A DNA stretch of 9,638 bases, from NCBI GenBank assembly GCA_946997275.1, contig CAMPUN010000024.1:1-9638 (forward strand), in the 5' to 3' direction. The number at the start of each line of letters is the position of its first letter. The stretch's first letter is position 1. Source of the stretch: an uncultured Porphyromonas sp. GTDB lineage: Bacteria; Bacteroidota; Bacteroidia; Bacteroidales; Porphyromonadaceae. A model generated the notes under the pieces. That model did no database searches and was not told where the DNA came from. It saw only the letters and a program-made list of their open reading frames with translations. Below are positions 1 through 5,478 of this stretch, piece after piece. The position numbers were made by a program, and so were the translations under genes.

Positions 1-434
1 AGAGCTACGAGATAGAGACCTTTATGGATGGCTCTATCCTCACCATTGCCGATGCACCGTGGCCAGGACTGACGCCAGACTTGCTGAGCGTCTTCCTCGT
101 TGTAGCAACACAAGCCAAGGGTACCGTCCTCATTCATCAGAAGATGTTTGAGAGCCGTCTCTTCTTTGTGGACAAACTCATTGATATGGGCGCACAGATC
201 ATCCTCTGCGACCCACACCGAGCAGTGGTCGTTGGCAAAGACCACCAGACCCGTCTGCGCCCAGCCGTGATGGCTTCGCCAGATATACGCGCTGGTATCG
301 CTCTCTTGATAGCGGCCATGAGTGCCGATGGCACCAGCGTGGTCAACAATGCCGAGCAGATCGATCGTGGCTACCAGCATCTACACGAGCGACTCAACGC
401 TCTAGGCGCTCACATCGAGAGACGCGATGAGTAG
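1..434 (+). CDS. murA: UDP-N-acetylglucosamine 1-carboxyvinyltransferase (MurA), 3' part only
   Basis: Only the last 143 codons are present; the reading frame begins at base 3 and is open from the window edge, so the ATG at 24 is internal. MurA transfers enolpyruvate from PEP to UDP-GlcNAc in the cytoplasm, the first committed step of peptidoglycan precursor synthesis. The visible part is the C-terminal half of the EPSP-synthase-like fold. It contains the PWPGLTPD segment, whose Asp codon at 78-80 matches the catalytic Asp305 of the E. coli enzyme. It also has an ESRLF segment (Arg at 156-158, like Arg331), a DIRAG segment (Arg at 288-290, like Arg397) and the conserved IDRGY near the end. 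The PEP-binding cysteine loop lies upstream of the window. The stop overlaps rimM by 8 bases, which suggests translational coupling. The identification rests on strong motif agreement. Confidence 0.95.
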   Translation, partial: SYEIETFMDGSILTIADAPWPGLTPDLLSVFLVVATQAKGTVLIHQKMFESRLFFVDKLIDMGAQIILCDPHRAVVVGKDHQTRLRPAVMASPDIRAGIALLIAAMSADGTSVVNNAEQIDRGYQHLHERLNALGAHIERRDE

Positions 435-972
435 CACGACCGCTTTTACCGTACCAGAGCTCACGCCCATTGGCCACTTAGGCAAGCCACACGGCGTGCG
501 TGGTGAGCTAACCGCTTACCTGACCATTGAGCTAGAGACCCTCTGCAGCGACCCTAGTAGCGAAGCCTTTTACCTCTTTGCCGAGATTGACGCTTTGCCC
601 GTACCGTACCAGCTCCTGAGCTATCGCAGCAAGGGAGACAGCTACCTGCTCACCCTGGCGCATGTCGCTGATCGCTCCATCGCTGAGAAGATGACTGGGT
701 GGCAACTCTTCGTTCCCACAGAGCTCCTGGCAGAGAGCGAGGTCGCTTATAGCTGGGATCACTTCGCAGGCTACCGAGTAGTCACCCCCGAGGAGGAACC
801 TGTCGGCACGATCCTAGAGGTCAATGACCAAACGGAAAACATCCTCCTTACGATCGAGACCTCCGACGGCACTCAGCACTTGATCCCCATCCACGAGGAG
901 CTGGTCGAGGCGATAGATCCCGAGAGCAAAACCATCCAGCTACACATACCCCAAGGGCTATTAGACCTGTAA
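427..972 (+). CDS. rimM: Ribosome maturation factor RimM
   Basis: RimM is a cytoplasmic assembly factor that binds ribosomal protein S19 and helps the head of the 30S subunit to mature. The 181-residue length is normal for the family. The N-terminal RimM domain begins with the signature [12 protein letters not shown] at residues 16-27 and runs to about residue 100. A C-terminal PRC-barrel covers about 107-181, from [11 protein letters not shown] through the characteristic LIPIHEELV and the ending IPQGLLDL. The start ATG at 427 lies inside the end of murA in another frame; it gives the expected short leader before the signature, and no alternative fits better. dxr follows after 30 bases. The gene is probably co-transcribed with murA and dxr; no promoter is visible in front of it. 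Confidence 0.95.
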   Translation: MSSTTAFTVPELTPIGHLGKPHGVRGELTAYLTIELETLCSDPSSEAFYLFAEIDALPVPYQLLSYRSKGDSYLLTLAHVADRSIAEKMTGWQLFVPTELLAESEVAYSWDHFAGYRVVTPEEEPVGTILEVNDQTENILLTIETSDGTQHLIPIHEELVEAIDPESKTIQLHIPQGLLDL

Positions 973-1002
973 GCCCCCATTTCCCAAAGCAGACTACACA
1001 CT

Positions 1003-2148
1003 ATGCGACGCATCGCACTCTTTGGCTCGACAGGCAGTATCGGCACCCAGGCACTGGAGGTCATATCCTTTCATCCCGAGCTACTCACCGTCTATGCCCT
1101 CACCACTCATCGCAACGTGCCTCTCCTCGTAGAGCAGGCGGAGAAATACCATCCGGCCGTTGTGGTCGTAGCTGACGAAAAAGCCGCCACAGAGCAAGCC
1201 CCCCTCCTCAAAAGACTAACCTGCACCGTACTCGTTGGCGCCGAGGGGCTCTGCGAACTGGCGCAGCATAGCGACTACGACGTCATGCTCTCCGCCCTCG
1301 TCGGCTTTGCGGGCTTGCGCCCCACACTCCTCGCTATCGAGAGCGGGCATGAGATTGCTTTGGCCAATAAGGAGACCCTCGTAGTGGCTGGTCAACTCAT
1401 CATGAGCTCTGCACAGGAGCACGGTGTGCGCATCCTCCCCGTGGACTCCGAGCACTCAGCCATCTACCAATGCTTGATGGGCGAGGAGACCCCTCTGGAG
1501 CGTATCTGGCTCACGGCGAGCGGAGGACCCTTCTGGCAAATGCCTCTCGACGAGCTAAGCCAGGTCACCGTTGCTGATGCGCTACATCACCCACGCTGGT
1601 CGATGGGTGCTAAGGTGACGATCGACTCAGCGACGATGATGAACAAAGGCTTTGAGATGATGGAGGCGTGCCACCTCTTTGCCGTCTCAGCAGATCAGAT
1701 CTCTATCTTGATACACCCCGAGAGCGTCGTACACTCAATGGTGCAGTTTGCCGATGGCTCGGTCAAGGCGCAGCTAGCCGTCCCCGACATGCGTCTCCCG
1801 ATCAGCCTAGCGCTCCATGGTGGTGTGCGTGAGCCACTACCCATAGCTCGTCAGCCGTTTGTCGGCACCACGCTTCACTTTGAGGAGCCAGACGCAGCCC
1901 ACTTCCCCTGCTTGGGTCTCGCCTTCGAAGCCTTCAGACAGGGTGGCAATATCCCCTGCTTGCTCAATGCGGCCAACGAAGTCGCTGTGCGCGCCTTCCT
2001 CGATGAGCGGATTGGCTTCACCGAGATAGCGCGACTCATTGAGCCCATTATGACTGCCGTCCCCTATGACGCTACCCCGACGCTCGACGCTCTGCTGCAC
2101 TACCACGACGTGGCGACCGCTTTAGCCACTGAGCAGCTCTCCCGATAG
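1003..2148 (+). CDS. dxr: 1-deoxy-D-xylulose 5-phosphate reductoisomerase (Dxr/IspC)
   Basis: This cytoplasmic enzyme converts 1-deoxy-D-xylulose 5-phosphate to 2-C-methyl-D-erythritol 4-phosphate using NADPH and a divalent metal. It is the target of fosmidomycin and the committing step of the MEP isoprenoid pathway. The 381 residues are close to full family length. The NADPH-binding loop GSTGSIG is at residues 8-14 and LANKETLV at 120-127. The metal ligands correspond to Asp148 and Glu150 (PVDSEHSA) and Glu218 (MNKGFEMMEA). Substrate-binding residues seen are Ser173 in TASGGPF, His196 in HHPRWSMG, Ser209, Asn214 and Lys215. All key residues are intact, so the enzyme should be active. It is the last gene before a strong terminator. 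In many Bacteroidota a membrane protease gene (rseP) follows dxr, but none is present here. Confidence 0.97.
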   Translation: MRRIALFGSTGSIGTQALEVISFHPELLTVYALTTHRNVPLLVEQAEKYHPAVVVVADEKAATEQAPLLKRLTCTVLVGAEGLCELAQHSDYDVMLSALVGFAGLRPTLLAIESGHEIALANKETLVVAGQLIMSSAQEHGVRILPVDSEHSAIYQCLMGEETPLERIWLTASGGPFWQMPLDELSQVTVADALHHPRWSMGAKVTIDSATMMNKGFEMMEACHLFAVSADQISILIHPESVVHSMVQFADGSVKAQLAVPDMRLPISLALHGGVREPLPIARQPFVGTTLHFEEPDAAHFPCLGLAFEAFRQGGNIPCLLNAANEVAVRAFLDERIGFTEIARLIEPIMTAVPYDATPTLDALLHYHDVATALATEQLSR

Positions 2149-2247
2149 CCCCCCTCGTCAAACGAACATCTGTGAGTCCTCGTAGCCCTGCTTTGAGGTA
2201 AAAGGCTCGAGGCTGGCGTATTCTAATCAAATAAGACTATAAAACGC

Positions 2248-2294
2248 GATAACCACGTGGAGACTTGACATTTCCACGTGGCTATTTTTTTATT
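2248..2294 (+). terminator. Intrinsic terminator after the murA-rimM-dxr unit
   Basis: Two copies of the self-palindromic octamer CCACGTGG (2253-2260 and 2274-2281) pair as the arms of a stem. The stem extends inward by A-T, G-T and A-T pairs to 11 bp around a 7-base loop (2264-2270). After one mismatch it can also extend outward a few pairs. A run of seven T residues (2285-2291) follows the stem closely, giving the classic layout for + strand termination. It lies 100 bases after the dxr stop and separates the housekeeping unit from the downstream operon. Confidence 0.85.
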
Positions 2295-2315
2295 CTCACG
2301 TAGGCGATGAACATT

Positions 2316-2378
2316 TCCTCCGAAGTTTCATTTGACTCCTCCGAAGTTTCATTTGACTCTTCCGAAGTTTCATTTCGC
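2316..2378. repeat. Tandem 21-bp direct repeat, three copies
   Basis: The unit TCCTCCGAAGTTTCATTTGA plus C occurs at 2316-2336 and, without any change, at 2337-2357. A third copy at 2358-2378 carries two early changes (TCTTCC for TCCTCC reduces to one C-to-T and its context) and diverges in the last three bases. The core TCCGAAGTTTCATTT is identical in all three. The 21-bp period is two helical turns, so the same face of the helix is presented three times. The array is framed by ACGTAGGC octamers at 2298-2305 and 2383-2390. Function is unknown: a protein-binding array or a dispersed intergenic repeat are both possible. Confidence 0.9.
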
Positions 2379-2402
2379 CCTTACGTAGGCATTTCTCATT
2401 TT

Positions 2403-2432
2403 CCATGTGGAGATTTGAGAATTCCCATGTGG
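2403..2432. repeat. Hairpin resembling the dxr terminator stem, without a T-run
   Basis: CCATGTGG at 2403-2410 and again at 2425-2432 flank a 14-base spacer that matches most of the spacer of the terminator hairpin (GGAGAYTTGA is shared). In RNA the two arms pair over 8 bp with two central G-U pairs. Compared with the terminator copy, both arms carry the same C-to-T change. No T-run follows on the + strand, so this copy is unlikely to be an efficient terminator. It is probably a second copy of the same interspersed element. Confidence 0.7.
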
Positions 2433-2459
2433 GGATAACCTCTCCCTCTAGGAGAATCC

Positions 2460-2501
2460 ATTTTCACCCGTATGAAAATTCATTTTCACCCGCATGAAAA
2501 T
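2460..2501. repeat. Two tandem 20-bp dyads, 22 bp apart
   Basis: Each unit is an inverted repeat ATTTTCA-N6-TGAAAAT, at 2460-2479 and 2482-2501, with spacers CCCGTA and CCCGCA. The 20-mers at 2459-2478 and 2481-2500 differ at one base. The units are offset by 22 bp, about two helical turns. They end 21 bases before the -33 element, roughly 60 to 100 bases upstream of the inferred transcription start. That is a plausible place for an activator or repressor to bind. They could equally form small hairpins in RNA or be copies of a genome-wide repeat. Confidence 0.75.
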
Positions 2502-2506
2502 AAAAT

Positions 2507-2533
2507 CTCTTGGGGAGAACGGTTGACCAAGAG
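2507..2533. promoter_or_regulatory. 7-bp inverted repeat spanning the -33 region
   Basis: CTCTTGG at 2507-2513 and its exact complement CCAAGAG at 2527-2533 flank a 13-base spacer that contains the TTG of the -33 element (2523-2525). A dyad over a promoter element can be an operator, but 7-bp arms may also arise by chance. This is a low-confidence regulatory candidate. Confidence 0.3.
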
Positions 2534-2553
2534 TGCTATTTATGTTACCTTTG
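2523..2553 (+). promoter_or_regulatory. Bacteroidota-type promoter for the LysM-to-T9SS gene cluster
   Basis: TACCTTTG at 2546-2553 is a perfect match to the Bacteroidota -7 consensus TAnnTTTG. The -33 element is GTTG, whose TTG at 2523-2525 lies 20 bases upstream of the -7 box; the usual consensus is TTTG with a spacer of about 19-21. Transcription should begin near 2558-2560, which leaves a leader of about 20 bases before the ATG at 2579. The leader is purine- and A-rich (AAAAAGAGAGATAAA), as is usual in this phylum, and lacks a strong Shine-Dalgarno sequence. It is the only convincing promoter upstream of the following five genes. Confidence 0.75.
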
Positions 2554-2578
2554 TCTGAGTAAAAAGAGAGATAAACCG

Positions 2579-4102
2579 ATGAAACAGATATTACAGCGTA
2601 TTCTCTTGCTCTGCGTGAGCCTGCTCCTAGTCACGACAACGCTCATGGCACAGGCGCCTATACGGCATGTGGTCAAGAAGTTGGAGACGGTCTACGCTAT
2701 CTCCAAGCGCTACGTAGTCTCCGAGGAGGAGATCTACCGGCTTAACGAAGGCAGTCAGTGGGGTATCCGTGAGGGGCAGACGCTCTTGATCCCTCAGCGC
2801 AAGCCTGACACGATCTATGTTGAGGCACCTGCTGTCGTGCAGGCGGAGCCTGGCATTCACGTGGTGCAGTCTGGCGAGACGCTCTACAGCATTAGCCGTA
2901 AGTATGGCTTGACGGTGAGCCAGCTCCTCGACCTTAATCCGCAGAAGCATGATGCGCAGATCGCAGCAGGGGAGCGGATCGTGGTGGTCTCTGGAGCTAA
3001 GCTTAAGCAGGAGCCCAGCCCGCTAAGCGGTACGCAGATAGAGCAGGTCCGAGTGGCTCTGATACTACCCCTACGAGAGAGTGGCCAGCCTAGTCGCTAT
3101 CTGCACTTTTACGAGGGGGCGCTCCTAGCTATCGAGCGGTTGCAGCGCCAGGGTATAAGCATTGATCTGCAGGTTGATGCGGCTGTCAATCGCTCAGCAC
3201 TGGAGCAACTTCTCAAGAACAAAGAGGGTCAGCAGTACGACCTAATCATCGGCGGAGACTCGGAGCAGAGCGTGGAGCTATTGGCTCAGCACGCTAAGGA
3301 TCAGCAGGCGGTCTATCTCTCGCCTTTCGTATGGCAGAGTGGCAAGGGGCAGTTGTACGACCACTTCTTCCAGCTCAATCCCGCACAGTACCGTGTCACG
3401 GAGCGATTGCAGCAAGCCTTTGCCGAGCGCTATGCGGACTACGAAGTGCTACTCGTGCGTTGTGGCGATGGTGATCAGGCGGACAAGTTTAAGGCGATCG
3501 AGAGTGCTTGTCGTGAGGCTGGCATCTCCACTCAGAGCCGCTCTCTGCGAGAGATAACCATCGGACAGTGGCCTCGTCAGAGCGGTAAGAAGTGCGTGAT
3601 CCTACTCAACTCTAGCAAGAAGGCGGACCTTACGGCTGTACTAGACGCAATGCGCGATGCGCAGCTCTCGACGAGTGACTATCAGCTCTTCGGATATCCG
3701 CAGTGGCAGACTTACGGCAAGGAGATAGATGAGCGCCTGCGAGAGGTGCGAGCCACGATTTTCTCCACCTTTTACTGGAACAAGGAGCTTCCCGAGAGCC
3801 AGCATGTCCAGGAGGCGTACAAGCATTGGTATGGCCGTGATATAGAGGAGGGCTACCCGAGCTATGCACTACTGGGATATGACGTGGTGCGCTACTTTAT
3901 CGCAGCTCTATCGTCCTATGGACGGGACTTCCAGCAGTTCCAGTATCAATTGCCAAAGGATGGCTTGCAGTCAGGCTTTCTCTTTGCACCAGCCATCACG
4001 GGCCGCAGCTCTGGGAGAGGGGGCTATACGAACTTGAACCTCTTCTTCATCACCTATAGTCCACGTGGGGAGCAGCGTCAGCAGATCCCCCTAGCAGAGT
4101 AA
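2579..4102 (+). CDS. Secreted protein with two LysM domains and a PBP1-type ligand-binding fold
   Basis: The protein has 507 residues. A signal peptide covers residues 1-26 (MKQILQRILLL... ending MAQA), with no lipobox cysteine, so it is probably periplasmic. Two LysM domains follow: a divergent one at about 28-72 (HVVKKLETVYAISKRY, with Leu where the family usually has Gly) and a typical one at about 93-136 (HVVQSGETLYSISRKYG). LysM binds N-acetylglucosamine-containing glycans such as peptidoglycan. From about residue 157 (VRVALILPLRESG) to the end the sequence resembles the periplasmic-binding-protein type 1 fold, as in the amino-acid receptor and LpoA/YraM families. Its ligand is unknown. 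An upstream in-frame TTG at 2510 would extend the protein, but it lies before the promoter's -7 box, so the ATG at 2579 is the real start. The barrel gene follows after 9 bases. Confidence 0.88.
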   Translation: MKQILQRILLLCVSLLLVTTTLMAQAPIRHVVKKLETVYAISKRYVVSEEEIYRLNEGSQWGIREGQTLLIPQRKPDTIYVEAPAVVQAEPGIHVVQSGETLYSISRKYGLTVSQLLDLNPQKHDAQIAAGERIVVVSGAKLKQEPSPLSGTQIEQVRVALILPLRESGQPSRYLHFYEGALLAIERLQRQGISIDLQVDAAVNRSALEQLLKNKEGQQYDLIIGGDSEQSVELLAQHAKDQQAVYLSPFVWQSGKGQLYDHFFQLNPAQYRVTERLQQAFAERYADYEVLLVRCGDGDQADKFKAIESACREAGISTQSRSLREITIGQWPRQSGKKCVILLNSSKKADLTAVLDAMRDAQLSTSDYQLFGYPQWQTYGKEIDERLREVRATIFSTFYWNKELPESQHVQEAYKHWYGRDIEEGYPSYALLGYDVVRYFIAALSSYGRDFQQFQYQLPKDGLQSGFLFAPAITGRSSGRGGYTNLNLFFITYSPRGEQRQQIPLAE

Positions 4103-4111
4103 GTAAGCACT

Positions 4112-4789
4112 ATGCGAAGTCCTAAGAAATGGTGGAGCGGACTGCTCCTCTTGCTCCTCACCTCAGTCATACCACTGCAGGCCCAGCGCTCGCAGCTGAA
4201 GCCTCTGGAGGTGCGTATAGGTGGCGGTGGAGGTGTGAGTGGCTCGATGCTAGACCTAGTGCCACGTGTGGAGATGCTTCCTCACCTGGGGGCGATGGGT
4301 TATGTGGCGGTACTACTTACCAATCAGAACTATACGGGCATGACGATGTGCCTCTCCTACGAGCAGCGTGGCTGGCGAGAGGTCTACGCCAAGCCGATCG
4401 CCTACAGCTTTGCGAGAGATATGGACTTCATTGACTTGACGCTGATGGCGCACCTTTACTACCCCTTTGGCAACTTTCAACTGGGGCTAGAGGTGGGACC
4501 AAGCGTGGGCTACATCATACGAGATGTGAGCAGCCCCACGCCGAGCGAGGAGACGAGAGCTGTCGTGAAGAGACGGCATGTCTATCCGCTCTTTAGCAAG
4601 TTCTCGTGGGGCCTCAAGGGCGGACCCATCTTGAGCCTAGACATAGCTAAGAGGCATAGGATCACGCTGAGCGGACACTTCTACTACGGTCTGAGCGACC
4701 TCTTTGCTACGACGGTGCGCGACGACTATGGCCGTGCGGGCGAGCTGGGCGTCACGATGGGGCTGGGCTATTACTTTAGAGTGCTCTGA
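4112..4789 (+). CDS. Outer-membrane beta-barrel protein, PorT-like size
   Basis: This protein has 225 residues. A signal peptide occupies about residues 1-24 (a lysine pair, a Leu-rich core, then LQAQ). The mature part shows repeated amphipathic strands of alternating hydrophobic and polar residues rich in Gly and aromatics. Examples are at about 76-88, 104-117, 122-136, 164-178, 182-195 and 211-225, the last ending in GLGYYFRVL. This pattern, with Gly-rich turns such as GLEVGPSVGY, is typical of the small outer-membrane barrels (OMP_b-brl / PorT-like families) common in Bacteroidota. The exact role is not recognisable. It sits 9 bases after the LysM gene, so a joint envelope role is plausible. 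Its stop codon TGA shares one base with the ATG of the next gene. Confidence 0.75.
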   Translation: MRSPKKWWSGLLLLLLTSVIPLQAQRSQLKPLEVRIGGGGGVSGSMLDLVPRVEMLPHLGAMGYVAVLLTNQNYTGMTMCLSYEQRGWREVYAKPIAYSFARDMDFIDLTLMAHLYYPFGNFQLGLEVGPSVGYIIRDVSSPTPSEETRAVVKRRHVYPLFSKFSWGLKGGPILSLDIAKRHRITLSGHFYYGLSDLFATTVRDDYGRAGELGVTMGLGYYFRVL

Positions 4790-5478
4790 TGCTGGTCTTA
4801 CTGCTCCTCTTCACCTCAATCCTCTTTGTGCTAGCCTATCCGCTGCTACCGATCACGTTGGCAGGTATCGTAGCTTTCGGCGGGGGAGCGCTCCTGTCTA
4901 CATGGACCTACCTATGGGGCTACCGATGGCTGTACCGTCAGCCGGCACCGCAGGAGCCTAGCGAACTGCTAGCCCTCTCACTCGAACCGCTGAATGAATA
5001 TTTGAAAGGGGTAAAGCTACCCCGCTTCCTCCTCTACGCAATCCTTGCGGTAGGCATCTACTTGCTCCTCTCGTGGGGCAACGAAGCGCTTGTCTCCGTC
5101 TGGCCTGAGGGGTGGGGGGGCGCTTGGCTACGCAACTGGAGCAAGGCATCTCAGGAGGCGCAAGCTACGCTCATAGAGGGTGCGAACTTATGGGTGCTCT
5201 TCCTCACCGTGGGGGTGCTGACACCAATTGCCGAGGAGCTCTTCTTTCGGGGAGCGCTCATGGGGTGGATGATGCTAAGGCGCTTTCCCCGATGGATCGT
5301 CATCCTTCTGCCTGCGCTTCTCTTTGCCGTGATGCACCTCAACCCCGTGGGGATGCTGCCGATCTTCTTCCTGGCTCTCTTGCTGGGTTACCTGCGCTGG
5401 GCTACAGGCTCGCTCTGGCCATCTGTAGGGCTACACATTTGCAATAACCTTTTAGTCTTGGGTATATATGGCTTCTAA
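4789..5478 (+). CDS. CPBP family intramembrane glutamic endopeptidase (Abi/CAAX-protease-like)
   Basis: A 229-residue multi-pass membrane protein. Hydrophobic segments lie at about 1-20, 22-46, 80-97, 133-146, 168-203 and 207-226. The three family motifs are all intact: EExxxR as E149-E150-LFF-R154, FxxxH as F179-AVM-H183, and HxxxN as H216-ICN-N220. In Rce1-type proteases these form the intramembrane catalytic site with Glu and His. Bacterial members cleave varied substrates or act in bacteriocin self-protection, and the substrate here is unknown. The start ATG overlaps the barrel gene's stop by one base, and the 3' end overlaps the next gene by 11 bases. The gene is therefore deeply embedded in the operon and probably translationally coupled on both sides. 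Confidence 0.88.
   Translation: MLVLLLLFTSILFVLAYPLLPITLAGIVAFGGGALLSTWTYLWGYRWLYRQPAPQEPSELLALSLEPLNEYLKGVKLPRFLLYAILAVGIYLLLSWGNEALVSVWPEGWGGAWLRNWSKASQEAQATLIEGANLWVLFLTVGVLTPIAEELFFRGALMGWMMLRRFPRWIVILLPALLFAVMHLNPVGMLPIFFLALLLGYLRWATGSLWPSVGLHICNNLLVLGIYGF

Larger units (their letters stand above)
2149..2578. other. Repeat-rich non-coding region between dxr and the LysM gene
   Basis: This 430-base gap holds no convincing gene. In order it contains a possible 9-bp bulged stem (2178-2187 with 2204-2212) that lacks a T-run, and then the dxr terminator. Next come an ACGTAGGC octamer (2298-2305), three 21-bp direct repeats and a second ACGTAGGC (2383-2390). These are followed by a hairpin like the terminator stem (2403-2432), a small 5-bp stem TCTCC/GGAGA (2441-2455), two tandem dyads (2460-2501), a 7-bp inverted repeat (2507-2533) and a promoter (2523-2553). 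It is visibly more AT-rich than the flanking genes. Such density of different short repeats suggests a composite of dispersed intergenic elements or a complex control region; the sequence alone cannot decide. Confidence 0.8.

Noticed and set aside
2178..2212. Bulged 9-bp stem just after dxr as an additional terminator
   Set aside because: It has a 16-base loop and no T-run after it; the hairpin at 2253-2281 is far better.
2296..2373. Minus-strand micro-ORF of 25 codons treated as a gene
   Set aside because: A 21-bp period keeps any frame open across copies; no minus-strand promoter matching TAnnTTTG was seen upstream of it.
2316..2378. Iteron-type replication origin or CRISPR array
   Set aside because: Only three adjacent copies exist with no spacers between them, no cas or rep gene is present, and the surroundings are chromosomal housekeeping genes.
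2510..2578. In-frame upstream extension of the LysM gene from a TTG codon
   Set aside because: The stretch contains the promoter's -33 and -7 boxes, and the extension would bury the signal peptide behind 23 polar and cysteine-containing residues.
2579..2656. Lipoprotein signal in the LysM protein
   Set aside because: The only cysteine in the leader (residue 12) is preceded by three leucines within the hydrophobic core and lacks a lipobox; an AQA-type cleavage site fits better.
4061..4068. Another CCACGTGG octamer
   Set aside because: It lies inside the coding end of the LysM gene with no second arm or related spacer, so it is probably chance.
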